Below the pieces are notes generated by a model. It was not told the DNA's origin, did no database searches, and saw nothing but the letters and a program-made list of their open reading frames with translations. The position numbers and the translations under genes are program-made. A DNA stretch of 64,000 nucleotides, taken from positions 81,413,327-81,477,326 of the forward strand of contig NC_057861.1 in assembly GCF_019393635.1 (NCBI RefSeq), read 5' to 3'. Positions 1-9,743 of this stretch are shown piece by piece (position 1 is the stretch's first letter; each line of letters begins with the position of its first letter). This stretch comes from Dromiciops gliroides (Eukaryota; Chordata; Mammalia; Microbiotheria; Microbiotheriidae).

Positions 1-74
1 CATTAAACATGTTTTGGGCATCCACTGTGTACAAGGTTCTATGGAAGAGAGACTACTTTAGAAAGTGTTATGGA

Positions 75-220
75 GGGGCAGCTAGGTGGTGCAGTGGATA
101 AAGCACTGGCCTTGGATTCAGGAGGACCTGAGTTCAAATCCAGCCTCAGACACTTGACACTTACTAGCTGTGTGACCCTGGGCAAGTTACTTAACTCTCA
201 TTGCCCTGTAAAAAAAAAAA
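75..220 (+). mobile_element. Short CORE-SINE (Mar1/WSINE1 type)
   Basis: tRNA-related head with Pol III A and B boxes (TGGTGCAGTGG; GTTCAAATCC), then the CORE segment TAGCTGTGTGACCCTGGGCA and a poly-A tail. Perfect 13-bp target duplication AAAGTGTTATGGA at 62-74 and 218-230. This is the 'TTGACACT / CTCATTGCCC' subfamily. It is the reference copy for the other short CORE-SINEs listed here. It is non-autonomous and would be mobilised by LINE machinery. Confidence 0.93.
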
Positions 221-424
221 GTGTTATGGATGCCCAAAGTTCTTGAGGAGAGGACACTCACCTTTTATCTTCCCTGGTAGACTGGTTGCCTTGGGCCCAA
301 TAGACCAGCCATGACTTCATAGATGTGAATTCTGTGGTACCCTGTTAGGGACATTCAGCTGAGAAGAAAGAAGGAAGGACTTGGGCTACCATTATTTTCT
401 CTGACGGACACTGTGGGGAACATA

Positions 425-705
425 GGCAATAATAATAATAGCTAATATTTATATAGTACCTACTATATGCCAGACACTGTCCTAAGAACTTTACAAATAT
501 TATCTCATTTGATCTTCACAACCACCTTAGAATGTAGGTGCTATTATTATCCCGCCTATGACAAAGAAGAAACTGAAGCAAACAGAGGTTAAGTGACTTG
601 CCAAGGGGCACATAGCCAGTTAAGTGTCTGAGGCTGGATTTGAACTCAAGTCCTCCTGACTCTAGGGCAGGTAATCTATCCATTACACTGCCTAGTTGCC
701 TCTGG
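425..705 (-). mobile_element. MIR/Ther-1-type CORE-SINE
   Basis: Reads as the complement of a near full-length MIR: AATAATAGCTAATATTTATA, ATTATCTCATTTGATC, then GGTTAAGTGACTTGCC and a tRNA-like head ending TGCCTAGTTGCC. Older than the short SINEs, with many substitutions and no visible target duplication. Confidence 0.85.
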
Positions 706-744
706 TTGTAGATGTGATGATCGTTATTTCTAATCATTTTTATA

Positions 745-870
745 TTTTCATCCTAACTCTGCTGCTTATCACCTGAGTGACCTTGGATAAGTCATTCTTT
801 TTGGAACTCTTAATACTTAGGAGGAAAATGAGGCATTCCATAGAGATGATGTCTAAAGTCCCTTTTAACT
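745..870 (+). mobile_element. MIR fragment
   Basis: Degenerate core: 'tgctgcttatcacctgagtg', 'ccttggataagtcattc', then 'aaaatgaggcattcca'. Truncated and diverged. Confidence 0.5.
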
Positions 871-999
871 CTAAATACTGTTCCCAGAAGGGAAGGTACA
901 GCATGGGTGGTTGGGGAGTAATTGGAAACTTAAAGGAATGACTAGGAAGGGAATGAGGTAAATGTTGTTCCCCCCCTCTCCCCCCGCCCCTGCCCTTCC

Positions 1000-1069
1000 C
1001 AATTCTTCTCAAATGAGATAATATTTGTAAAGCATGTCTGGCATGTAGTAGGTGTTTAATAGATGCCGA
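1000..1069 (+). mobile_element. MIR 3' end
   Basis: 'aaatgagataatatttgtaa' followed by 'tggcatgtagtaggtgttta' and 'atagatgcc' is the standard MIR 3' terminus. It runs directly into the TTCCC array, which suggests that the array grew from this tail. Confidence 0.7.
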
Positions 1070-1387
1070 TTCCCTTCCCTTCCCTTCCCTTCCCTTCCCT
1101 TCCCTTCCCTTCCCTTCCCTTCCCTTCCCTTCCCTTCCCTTCCCTTCCCTTCCCTTCCCTTCCCTTCCCTTCCCTTCCCTTCCCTTCCCTTCCCTTCCCT
1201 TCCCTTCCCTTCCCTTCCCTTCCCTTCCCTTCCCTTCCCTTCCCTTCCCTTCCCTTCCCTTCCCTTCCCTTCCCTTCCCTTCCCTTCCCTTCCCTTCCCT
1301 TCCCTTCCCTTCCCTTCCCTTCCCTTCCCTTCCCTTCCCTTCCCTTCCCTTCCCTTCCCTCCCCTTCCCTTCCCTCCCCTCCCCCTC
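1070..1387. repeat. (TTCCC)n pentanucleotide microsatellite
   Basis: 58 uninterrupted TTCCC units (about 1070-1360), then a short degenerate C/T stretch with CCCCT variants. All six frames are almost open, so long pseudo-ORFs cross it. The minus strand is (GGGAA)58, which puts a GGG run every five bases: a dense G-quadruplex and triplex-type motif. Confidence 0.97.
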
Positions 1388-1599
1388 TCTCGTCTGCCTG
1401 AGTCTAGTCTGACCTGTATCAAGTTTTCTTCTGTCCAGCTACCAGACTCTCTCATCTACTCATATCCTGACCTTTATATCTCAAGTTGCTAAATTTTTCT
1501 GCTTTCTCATACATGTATTCCTTTGATTTTGTGTCCTGCCCCCTCCAACCCCAATAATCCTTACCCCATTTCTTCTATAGACTTGGAATTGTTGAGCAA

Positions 1600-1830
1600 A
1601 AAAGAGCTTGAAGGGACCTTAGACCACAGGATGCCATCAACAGAGGGGGCTTTAGAGGTCATCTGGTTCAATTTCCTTATTTTATAAATGAGTACCTGAG
1701 TCCCAGAGATAGGAAGGGGCAAGCCCAAGGTCACCAGACTAGTAAGTGGCAGAGTTGGACCTAGAATTAAACATCTCCCTAGACTATCTGATCTCTCTCT
1801 GTCCTCCTCTCCCCCTCCCAAATACCTAAC
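1600..1830 (-). mobile_element. MIR-related element
   Basis: Complementary MIR pattern: 'gaagggaccttagaccacag', 'tattttataaatgagtacct', 'aagcccaaggtcaccagact', 'agtaagtggcagagttggac'. Ancient and diverged. Confidence 0.65.
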
Positions 1831-1839
1831 TCTTCAAGT

Positions 1840-1990
1840 CTCAGACCCATCACTGCCTCCTCCAGAAGCTTTCCTGGATTTGCCATCCACCACTTGAAAG
1901 TCATCTCTCCCTTGTTTGATTTTATAGCTCTTTTATTTATTTATTTTATTTATTTATTTATAGCTCTTTTATTTCTTCTTCCACACAGGA
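1840..1990 (+). mobile_element. Possible L2 3' fragment, then T/A-rich tract
   Basis: 'tcactgcctcctccagaagc', 'tttcctggatttgccat' resembles the L2 3' end. It is followed by imperfect TTTA repeats (1926-1975). Weak assignment. Confidence 0.35.
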
Positions 1991-2115
1991 TTATCTGTGA
2001 AATGTGAACCATTACAAAAAGAAAACATTTTTATCTCCAAGGGAGGTGGTGCTGAGTTGAAAATTTGGTCAAGAAATGTATTTGATCCCAGCCAAGTTTG
2101 GCCTTGCCCCCCTCC

Positions 2116-2116
<1 letters not shown>

Positions 2117-2183
<67 letters not shown>

Positions 2184-2185
2184 TC
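2117..2185. repeat. (CTTT)n microsatellite
   Basis: About 17 CTTT units directly abutting the tail side of the minus-strand SINE at 2186, so it reads as an expanded SINE A-tail (AAAG on the minus strand). Confidence 0.95.
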
Positions 2186-2318
2186 AAGGCAATTGGGGTT
2201 AAGTGACTTGCCCAGGGTCACACAGCTAGTAAATGTTAAGTGTCTAAGGCCGGATTTGAACTCAGGTCCTCCTGACTCCAGGGCCAGTGCTCTATCCACT
2301 GTGCCACCTAGCTTCCCC
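2186..2318 (-). mobile_element. Short CORE-SINE
   Basis: Complement of the family: GGCAATTGGGGTTAAGTGAC, ACAGCTAGTAAATGTTAAG, GGACTTCC-side head ending CCACCTAGCTTCCCC. It belongs to the 'CCAATTGCC / TTAACATT / GACTCC' subfamily. The tail is the adjoining CTTT array. Confidence 0.92.
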
Positions 2319-2569
2319 TCCCCCCTCCCCTTTCTGTTTCAGCCTTACCTGTCTATAACCAGCTTGGACTCAGGCTTCTTCTGACTGCTGCCTCAAAAGT
2401 TACTTCTCTGTGTTCTTACTCTTCTCCCTTCTCCGTGCCCCACGAGATCAGTAATTGAATTAATATTACCTTTATTTGTCTCAGAGTAAAGGGCCTGACG
2501 ATCTGTGACTCCCTTCCAGCATCCCTGTGATCCTGAGCTTTTAGCTGATTAGGCCCAAGGTCACTCTGC

Positions 2570-2830
2570 TGGCCACTACTCCACATGCTCTCCAACTTCT
2601 CTATGTCAGCCCCATCCTTGGTGGCCCCTCATCCACCCACCTCTGCCTCTCCATTGTGCTCTCTGCAATTTCTGTTCTATTGTAAACAAACTTACCTTTA
2701 TAGCTATGCCTTCCTCTTGCATCTCTCTTCTTCAAGATTCAGCTCTACTACCACCTTCTATATGAGATCTCTATCTCCCCAACTGCTGGAACCTTCCTTC
2801 TCAATCTAACTTGTATTTAACCACTTTATA
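2570..2830 (+). mobile_element. L2 LINE 3' fragment
   Basis: Pattern of an L2 3' end: 'cttcttcaagattcagctct', 'accaccttctatatgagatc', then 'acttgtatttaaccacttta'. Diverged, with no intact coding frame. Confidence 0.5.
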
Positions 2831-2894
2831 TACATTCCTATTGGTTAGTTTAGGCCATATACATATGCACATAAATTCATATATGTGTGTGTAT

Positions 2895-3064
2895 TGTTTT
2901 TGTTTATGTTTCTGACTCTTTGTGACACCATTTTTTTTTTTTTGGTTTGGTTTGGTTTTTGTTTTTCCCCCAGGGTCCTACAGCTAGTGTCTGAGGTCAT
3001 ATTTGAACTCAGGTCTTCCTAACTCCAGACCCAGTGCTCTATCCACTGGACCATGTAGGTTCCC
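2895..3064 (-). mobile_element. CORE-SINE with RTE/Bov-B-like tail, internally deleted
   Basis: Begins with the tail complement 'tctgactctttgtgacacca', passes through a T/TTGG tract, then 'ctacagctagtgtctgaggt' and a head ending 'actggaccatgtaggttccc'. The middle is deleted or replaced by simple sequence. Confidence 0.65.
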
Positions 3065-3065
3065 A

Positions 3066-3400
3066 TACAACAATGGTAGTGTTGATTTAATTACTATTCT
3101 CAGAGCAAGAAGTGGAAATCAGGAATACATATGGTGTGTGAGTGAGATTTTTCCCAGTCCTTAAATATAAGAGATTTAATTGTGATAGTAATCAGTATAA
3201 TAGACTACAAATGGTGGTTTACTCTAGATTAAGTGTTCTTTGATTTCTTAAGTTAATAATACTGTAGCATAGAGCATAGATATTATGTAATTATTCTTTA
3301 TATACTCTAATATATTTCTTAGTAGTTTAAGTCAATGCAGTAATGTGTTTTCAGGTATCAATGAATTGTGAACTTGCTCTTGTTCTGAATAACTAAGTCC
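3066..3400. other. Unassigned AT-rich sequence
   Basis: No gene or clear repeat recognised. It may include the 5' (U3) part of the LTR annotated next, whose start is not resolved. Confidence 0.4.
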
Positions 3401-3926
3401 CTTTTACTGTGTTCATTGTGGTATATTGTGGTTAACCAAAGCCCTAAAGATAGTATCTTCTAAGCTGAAGGGGCCAATCAGAATTTAAGATTATGACTGA
3501 CCAGGAAGCCTTGTCCTGTATATGAACACTTGGTTCTTAAGCTGATGTCCTAGATGGTCAACCAATCAGCTGAAAGGACTTGACCTCTGTATCTAGAGAC
3601 GATGCCCTCCCTGTCCATTAACAGTTAAAGGAACATCTATAAGAATCTCAGAACTTCTATTGAATTTATGAACTGTACCATTTGACTTCGTAATGTAGAT
3701 GTAATGGAAGAGTGTCCTCCAACCAGAGGATAGTGCCCCTTTTCCCTGGGGGAGTGAAACTTGGGAACTCCATTGGAGCTGAGCTAGCCTAATTGGTGAG
3801 TACAAGCTCGTCTAACTCATCAGGCTTTATTGTGAGACAGGTACCCTCTCTCAGTAAACCTATTTTCTACGGCTTAGAGACTTCTCTGTTTCTTTTTCAT
3901 CGTCAGACTTAGAAATTTTTGCAACA
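3400..3926 (+). mobile_element. Probable endogenous retroviral LTR (5' end unresolved)
   Basis: CCAATCA boxes near 3473 and 3560, an AGTAAA polyadenylation-like signal near 3857, T-rich 3' segment and a terminal '...TTTTTGCAACA' at 3926, followed by 'GGTGGTAGG', which could be the start of a primer-binding site. No coding region survives. The class is not assigned. A 118-bp part (3705-3822) is repeated in inverse orientation downstream. Confidence 0.55.
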
Positions 3927-4136
3927 GGTGGTAGGTGGGGGGATTATATGGGGAGCAGAGCAAGGTGGATGGCAAGAGATGCTCTGGGATGGATGACTTG
4001 GTATGGATTTCACAGATATGATGAGTTAGACGAGCTTGCACTCACCAATTAGGCTAGCTCAGCTCCAATGGAGTTCCCAAGTTTCACTCCCCCAGGGAAA
4101 AGGGGCACCATCCTCTGGTTGGAGGACACTCTTCCA
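3705..4136. repeat. 118-bp inverted repeat with 196-bp loop
   Basis: Arm 3705-3822 is the reverse complement of arm 4019-4136 with no gaps and two mismatches by my reading. The left arm is internal LTR sequence. The loop holds the rest of the LTR and about 92 bp of downstream sequence. A transcript through it could fold into a long hairpin. Confidence 0.93.
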
Positions 4137-4164
4137 GGTAAGGAAAAGTGGAAGTGGTAAGGCA

Positions 4165-4450
4165 ACAGTCAATAGTCAAATATTTATTAAGCACCTACTA
4201 TGTTCTGGGCGTTATGCTAAGCTCTGGGGATACACACAAGAAAAAAAAGACAGTCCCTACCTTTAAGGAGCTTACAATCTAATGAGGGAGGATGACATAC
4301 AAGGAATCTGGAAAGCAGGCTGCCCAGGGGTACTCAGCTCAGGGGCATAGTGTTCATGGAGTTGAAACCAAGCAGAGGGGTTGATGGAAAATGGGCATTC
4401 AGTTAGTCAGTCAACAAGCATTTATTAAATGCCTACCATGTAGCAGGCAA
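4165..4450 (+). mobile_element. Ancient dispersed repeat, family not named
   Basis: 'tattaagcacctactatgtt', 'ctaagctctggggatacaca', 'cagtccctacctttaaggag', then a second start-like piece at 4420. The same pattern recurs near 8.9, 14.9, 15.6, 16.7, 38.2, 38.8, 43.9, 55.1 and 60.1 kb. Confidence 0.7.
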
Positions 4451-4519
4451 ATTGCAAGATGGTTTAGGAAAGATGGTTGGATAAATTAAGATAATTCTTC
4501 TGCAAATTATAACCTTAGA

Positions 4520-4650
4520 AAATTCCCCGGGGGGCATGGAGAGATTGTGGCTTGCCTAGAGTCACACAGCCAGCACGTGTCTGAGGTGATACTTCAACCC
4601 AGGCCTTTTGGATGCTAAGGCTGGTTTTGTAATGGACTGTGCTCAACTGT
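4520..4650 (-). mobile_element. MIR fragment
   Basis: 'agattgtggcttgcctagag', 'tcacacagccagcacgtgtc', 'caacccaggccttttggatg' is the MIR core in complement. Confidence 0.7.
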
Positions 4651-4844
4651 CTTTCATTAAGGTTATTACATACTTAAGAAATACACCAAACTATAAATAA
4701 ATGGGAGTTGCTGGCTTTATGCATAATTTTTTTTTGTTATTTTTGTTCTTGAAAGTATTTGGATATCTGTGTTTATCGATGGTTATTTAAAAAAAAAACC
4801 TTTCACAATCTCCTCCACCACACACACATACACACACACTGACA

Positions 4845-5040
4845 CACTTTGGGAAGGAGAGCCCAACGCTTAATTCATGGAGGGAGGGAAGGAGTTAATC
4901 AGGCTCAGCAGCTGACTCTGAGAGGGGGCCAGCCCCTGCAATATGCAAATGTGAGTTATTTCCAGCAGATGTGTAATCTCAGGAAGGCGCCCACGACCAC
5001 CACCACTGCCACCCAAGAATCTCATTTTCTCTAACCCACC
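4845..5040. promoter_or_regulatory. Repeat-free block with motif cluster (possible conserved element)
   Basis: Contains an exact octamer ATGCAAAT (4943-4950), an E-box CAGCTG within 'ctcagcagctgactctg', and two TAAT cores ('cttaattcat', 'gttaatcagg'). No repeat family recognised. Regulatory function is inference only. Confidence 0.25.
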
Positions 5041-5385
5041 TATACTTGGTGGGCCCCAGAAACTTTTCTTAGCACAGTTAGCAGGGGATCAACTAAATTG
5101 GAGCCTCAGAAAGGGTCCCTTGTGTGAGAAACAAGAATGGCAGAGTGGGCAGAACACTGGCCTTGGTCCTGGAAAGCCCCTGCCCTGGAATCCTGCTGCT
5201 GACAATGACTAGTGGGGAGCAGGCGCTGAGTTGTGTAACCTGTCCACGCCTCTGTTCCTTCCCTCATCTGTCCTGACAAGACCTAAGAGACTTCTTTTGT
5301 ATAATTTAAAGAGGATTTAATTTCTGAACCAGATCTATGATTTCACTGATGTTAGGGAGCTCTCAATGTGGTAAATCCCTCTACT
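5041..5385. other. Unassigned sequence
   Basis: No gene found. 5130-5285 has a faint MIR-like feel ('cagagtgggcagaacactgg', 'cctggaatcctgctgctgac') but is too diverged to call firmly. Confidence 0.35.
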
Positions 5386-5555
5386 GATGCAAGTTGGCAC
5401 CTTATCTGCACCTTACAGCCTCATAGGGTCACCCAGGGGCATTGAGCTGTCCAGCAACTTGCCCAAGGTCACCCAGCAGGTACTAGGTCAGAATCAGGAC
5501 TTGATCCCAGGTCAGCTTGACTCCAAGGCCAGCTCTTTACTCTCTCTGCCTCTAA
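5386..5555 (-). mobile_element. MIR fragment
   Basis: 'cagcaacttgcccaaggtca', 'cccagcaggtactaggtcag', 'cttgatcccaggtcagcttg' is the MIR core in complement. Confidence 0.7.
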
Positions 5556-5564
5556 AGGTCTCTC

Positions 5565-6300
5565 TCCACACACACACACACACACACATATATATGTATA
5601 TATATGCACACATACATATACATTACATGTATGTATACATACACAATAATTTTACATATTATATGTTGTTAAGGTTTACAGAACCTATACATATACAACG
5701 GTATGTGTATATATAAAAACATAGCTATATGAATTATATATACATATATTATATATACACATATACATACAAAGTAATTTTATATAGTATATATAGTCAA
5801 GGTTTCCAGAAAACCATATATGTATATATAATGTGTTTACAGAACCTATACATAATGCACACATAGATATATGTATTATATGTAAATATACATCATATAC
5901 ATATAAACATATATACACATATGCACATATAAAGTAATTTCACATATATACAGTCAAGGTTTATAGAACACATACACACACATATATACAAACATAGCTA
6001 TATTTATCATATATATATGAAGTAATTTTATATATCATATATAGTCAAGGTTTATAGAACACTATATATGGATATATGTTTACAGAACCTATACACACAT
6101 AGATATATGTATTATATATATACATCAAGTAATTATATATATATTATATACAGTCAAAGATTATAGGACAGCCTATACATGTATAGGTTTATAGAACATA
6201 TACATACACATTATATATGTGGATATGCATGTTATATATGTGTATGTGTATATACACATGTATATTAAAAATCTGTGTGTGTATAGCATGTTCTGTAAAC
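5565..6300. repeat. AT/CA-rich compound minisatellite
   Basis: (CA)n at 5568-5590 passes into about 700 bp of TA/CA-rich DNA in which 'AAGTAATTTTATATA' followed by 'AGTCAAGGTTTATAGAAC' recurs about five times (starts near 5645, 5769, 5930, 6019, 6123). The spacing is irregular, 89-161 bp. A copy near 6286-6305 ('gttctgtaaaccttgaag') is inverted. Confidence 0.85.
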
Positions 6301-6339
6301 CTTGAAGAACTCTGTAAATATCAGCTACTCTTGTGGGTC

Positions 6340-6880
6340 ACCTGTCCAGACTTTATTTTGAACAGTCAGAGAAGGTATGGTTGAAAGAACTGGGAATGTT
6401 TATCCTGTTGAACACTTATCAGGGACATGGTTGCTGCCTTCAAGTATTTGAAGAACTGTTAAGGGGGGAAAGGGAATAGACTTGTTCTGCTTGGCCCCAG
6501 AGGATAGAAAGGAGCAAAGAGGCAGGCTCAGGTTTGGTGTAAAAAAATATTCCCCAATGATTAGAGTCCAAAAGTTGAAATAGGATGCCTTGGGAGGAAT
6601 CAGTTAGTCAGTCAACAAACAATCATTCCCCAATCACTGAGCTCATCTGCCCTGCTGATGCCCCCTAAAAACTCTTGGGCCTTGCCATCTGCCCCGCAGC
6701 TGAACCTTTTCATATGTGTTTTACTTATACTTCCTCATTTCATTTCACTCATTCCCTCTGACCATGGCATCACCATTTGTTGGCCATACCATAGAGGGTA
6801 CTCTTATTCAGGTATGTGTTGGACTAGCTGGCCTCTTTAAAGTTTCATTTAATTCTGAGATTCTATATTTCTGTCAATTC
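6340..6880 (+). mobile_element. CR1/L3-type LINE 3' fragment
   Basis: 'tgaaagaactgggaatgttt', 'tgccttcaagtatttgaaga', 'gacttgttctgcttggcccc' and the distal end 'gtgttggactagctggcctc ... ctgagattctat' follow the CR1-like 3' end pattern. Unrelated sequence lies around 6600-6780. Confidence 0.7.
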
Positions 6881-6919
6881 ATCCTAACACCAGCCCACAC
6901 AGACTTGGACTTACAAAGT

Positions 6920-7090
6920 CCTCTACTCATAGAAAATGTGAGCCAGAAGGGACCTTGGAACAGTGCTGGAGATGGCAGAAATTAGCAGAGAATGTGCAGA
7001 ATATCAGAGCTGGAGGAATGATAAATAATAACCAGTCTAGCCTCTGCATTTTACAGATGTGAAATCCAAAGCTCGGAGAAGGGGTCTAGG
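6920..7090 (-). mobile_element. MIR-related remnant
   Basis: 'gagccagaagggaccttgga', 'tattttacagatgtgaaat'-like complement of a MIR-type 3' half. Strongly diverged. Confidence 0.45.
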
Positions 7091-7129
7091 TTAATCTTCG
7101 ACAATTCAGTTGTTCCAGGCCATTCCAAC

Positions 7130-7450
7130 TGTGGCATAAAAGAATCAGACTGACCAGCGACGCATATAAGCAGTAGGTCTTTTATTATTGTGTTTCGGAT
7201 CACACCAAGGAAGGCCCAACCTGAAATACCCAGGGGCTGATGAATGAGAGAATAAGGAGTAAGGGAAAAGTGGGTCAGGAACAAGAGGATAACTGAGCCT
7301 CAGGAACTAGAGAGGGTCTGCCAGGCCTCAGGCCCAAAGATCTTTGGGCCACAGGAGGAGGCACAAGGGGGTTAATGACAATGCTAAGAGAATCTTCCCT
7401 TGAATTTGGCAATCCAGTTTACGCAAATCTCCAATCAATCCTCCTAGTCA
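7130..7450 (-). mobile_element. Possible LTR fragment
   Basis: On the minus strand an AATAAAAGACC polyadenylation-like signal (near 7175-7185) is followed by a short U5-like segment, and the block can be bounded by TG...CA (7450 to 7130). No target duplication found, so the assignment is tentative. Confidence 0.3.
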
Positions 7451-7454
7451 TCAG

Positions 7455-7660
7455 ATCATGGGTTTAGAGGTGGGAGTTTGGGAATCATCAAGTACAACCC
7501 CTTTTATTCTACAAAAGAGGAAACTGAGGCCCACGGGGGTTGGGCCTTTCCCAAGGTCACACAGGTAGCCAAGTGGCCAAGCCTGAGATTGGAACCAGGG
7601 TCTTTGGACTCCAAACCCAGCACCCTTTTCACTGTCCTGCAAGGTCCTCTTCCATTTTTA
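7455..7660 (-). mobile_element. MIR-related element
   Basis: 'agaggaaactgaggcccacg', 'tttcccaaggtcacacaggt', 'aaccagggtctttggactcc' in complement orientation. Confidence 0.75.
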
Positions 7661-8390
7661 AGGTCACACACTGAACTATACCATGCAAAATAACGAGCTT
7701 CCCTTGTGTCGCTTGTTTGCTTACCGCAAAAAACATTTGATTGGATGGAACAAAACTCTATCTTAAAGATTCTCCTGAGGCAAGATGTCTCCCATGCTAA
7801 TGTGAACTGGTTCAAGATGACTTTTTCAATGACCCGTCTGGTTATTAACATCAAGAAAGGAATAAAACAGGGAGAAGGGGATCACCAGAGGTGTCTGTCT
7901 CTGTTGTGGGGGATGGCCAGCATGGGGGCCAAATAGAAGAGCATTTTGCTATTGATGGTGAGGTCCACCATGGCACCAAGCCCCAGAACACCACAGGGCC
8001 TCCTACATGAGATCCATAATCACCTGGGTTCAGCCGGGGCTGGTCTTCACTTCCACATCAGGGCAGCTCAAATGCTTTGGGTGAGAGCCATTTGGCTTCA
8101 GAGAGATGAGAAAACCACCCTCATTTCCTCCTCCCTTCTGGCATTGCAGGCAGGGGAACTGGCCAGGTGCTAGTCAAGGTCTGGGCCTTATTTCTCCCTT
8201 CCTAAGCAGGGAACAGCTTCCAATAGGTCAGTGCAGATAGCTGATAGGCGTGTTTCCACAAAAGCCCAGCTCGATTGGCATGTTTGTATAAGGGCCCAGG
8301 GCTCCAGGAAGGTTAATTTCCTTTCAACACTGTTAGGAGGTGGTTCAGAATGATTTCGCTAAGGATTCTGACCCACTCTGGGATACTCTG
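7661..8390. other. Unassigned sequence
   Basis: No convincing gene. 7690-7880 is repeat-free and of ordinary complexity; short frames here have no recognisable domain. Possible unique sequence. Confidence 0.4.
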
Positions 8391-8560
8391 CAGAGAAATT
8401 AGGAGACTGTCTATGAGTCCTTCATGCCTGGAATGAATGCTTTTCTTCCTCTCCTCCACCTCTTTAAGACTGAGCTCAAATCTCATCTTCTGTAGGAAGT
8501 TTTTTCTATCCTCTGCCCCTCCCTTACTCCCAGCCACTAGTGTCCTTCCTCTGAGATTAC
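8391..8560 (+). mobile_element. L2 3' fragment
   Basis: 'gactgagctcaaatctcatc', 'ttctgtaggaagttttttct' is the L2 3' pattern. Confidence 0.6.
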
Positions 8561-8582
8561 CTCCTCTTTTTAAAATTTAGGT

Positions 8583-8815
8583 TGGTTGGTTGTATCTGAC
8601 TCTGTGACCTCATTTGGCGTTTTGTTGGCAGAGATAGTGGAGTGGTTTGCCAGTTCCTTCTCTAGCTTGTTTCACAGATGAGGAAACTGAGGCACACAAG
8701 GTTAAGTGACTTGTCCAGGGTAACATAGCTAGTAAATGCCTGAAACCAGATTTGAATCCAGGACCTTCCGACTCCAGGGATGGTGCTCTATCCATTGCAC
8801 TGCCTAGTTGCCCCC
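8583..8815 (-). mobile_element. CORE-SINE with RTE/Bov-B-like tail (Mar1-like)
   Basis: Tail complement 'tctgactctgtgacctcatt' and 'agtggtttgccagttccttc', then 'gatgaggaaactgaggcaca', 'aagtgacttgtccagggtaa', and a head ending 'ctgcctagttgcccc'. Near full length. Confidence 0.85.
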
Positions 8816-8894
8816 TCTGCATCACCACCCAGGGCTTTTACAAAGCTGTCCAATACCTAGGCTTCTTCCAGGGCCAGGGCCAGGGCCAGGTTTG

Positions 8895-9230
8895 AATTAC
8901 AAAAAGAGACCAAGAAGACTCCGTCCCTGCTCTCCAGGAGCTCACAGCTTCCCTGGGAGACACAATCAAATGACCACAGAGAAAGTGAATATTTATGTGG
9001 ATAAATGAAAGGGTTAAACAGTAGGGGCTGTGGGAAGTTAGAGACAAGAGACAGGTTTGTGGATAGACCGGGGAGGTCTGGGAGGGCTTCCTGGAGGAGG
9101 TGGGAGGAGATCTAGGCCTGTAGGATAGGAATCTGAGGTGAGGAGGGGGGCAGAGACATCTGAGTAGGAGGAATGTCCTTGAACAAGGGTACAGAGGTAG
9201 GACTGAGCCTGGTGTGCTAGGGAGGCAGAT
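8895..9230 (+). mobile_element. Ancient dispersed repeat, family not named
   Basis: Distal half of the same family as 4165: 'tctccaggagctcacagctt', 'gagggcttcctggaggaggt', 'aggaatctgaggtgaggag', 'ggaatgtccttgaacaaggg'. Confidence 0.6.
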
Positions 9231-9239
9231 TACGGATAA

Positions 9240-9640
9240 TAATCTTCTTCAGCAAAGGGGTGATCATTTATTAAATGCTTTATGCATTTCAAAGCTCTTT
9301 CAAATCCATTATCTCTCCTGATCCCTGCAGCAGCTCCTGGAGACAGGCAGGGCAAGGATGAGTCTTCCTGTTTTATAAGACTAACTATCAACAAGAGAGC
9401 AATTGAACAAGATTAAGTGCCAGACTCTCAGGTGCTGGGGGAAGAGCCCCTCGCTGGGAGTTCTAGGCATAGAACAATAAGTTCAGAGCTAGAAAAGCCA
9501 TTGAAGGTCATCTGGTCCCACCCCTTCATTTTACAGATGTGGAAACTGAGGCCCAAGGGGAAGTGATTTGTCCAAAGTCATGCAGGTAATTAAGTGGGAG
9601 AAATGGGATTTAAACCTGAATCCTCAGACTCTAAATTGAG
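9240..9640 (-). mobile_element. Two MIR-related fragments
   Basis: 9240-9385 carries 'catttattaaatgctttatg' and 'attatctctcctgatccctg'. 9470-9640 carries 'cattttacagatgtggaaac', 'ttgtccaaagtcatgcaggt' and 'cctcagactctaaattgagc'. Both are in complement orientation. Confidence 0.65.
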
Positions 9641-9642
9641 CC

Positions 9643-9740
9643 ATATATATATACACACACATACATATACATATATATACACATGCATACACACATACAT
9701 ATACATGCATGCACACACACATACACACACATATATATAT
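9643..9740. repeat. (TA)n/(CA)n microsatellite
   Basis: Interleaved TA, CA and CATA units directly on the tail side of the SINE at 9744; probably derived from the SINE tail. Confidence 0.9.
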
Positions 9741-9743
9741 TTT

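Noticed and set aside
75-220. tRNA gene, suggested by A and B box sequences
   Set aside because: Only the tRNA-derived SINE head is present; no cloverleaf, no anticodon arm, and the copies are dispersed with target duplications.
1009-1492. Overlapping frames of 112-148 codons on both strands
   Set aside because: They are translations of the TTCCC array (period-5 peptides such as REGKG and FPSLP) and have no coding signal.
3593-4266. Two near-identical peptides on opposite strands, considered as a duplicated small gene
   Set aside because: They are the two arms of the inverted LTR repeat.
7130-7450. Firm LTR call
   Set aside because: Polyadenylation-like signal and TG/CA ends only; no target duplication, so kept as a low-confidence feature.
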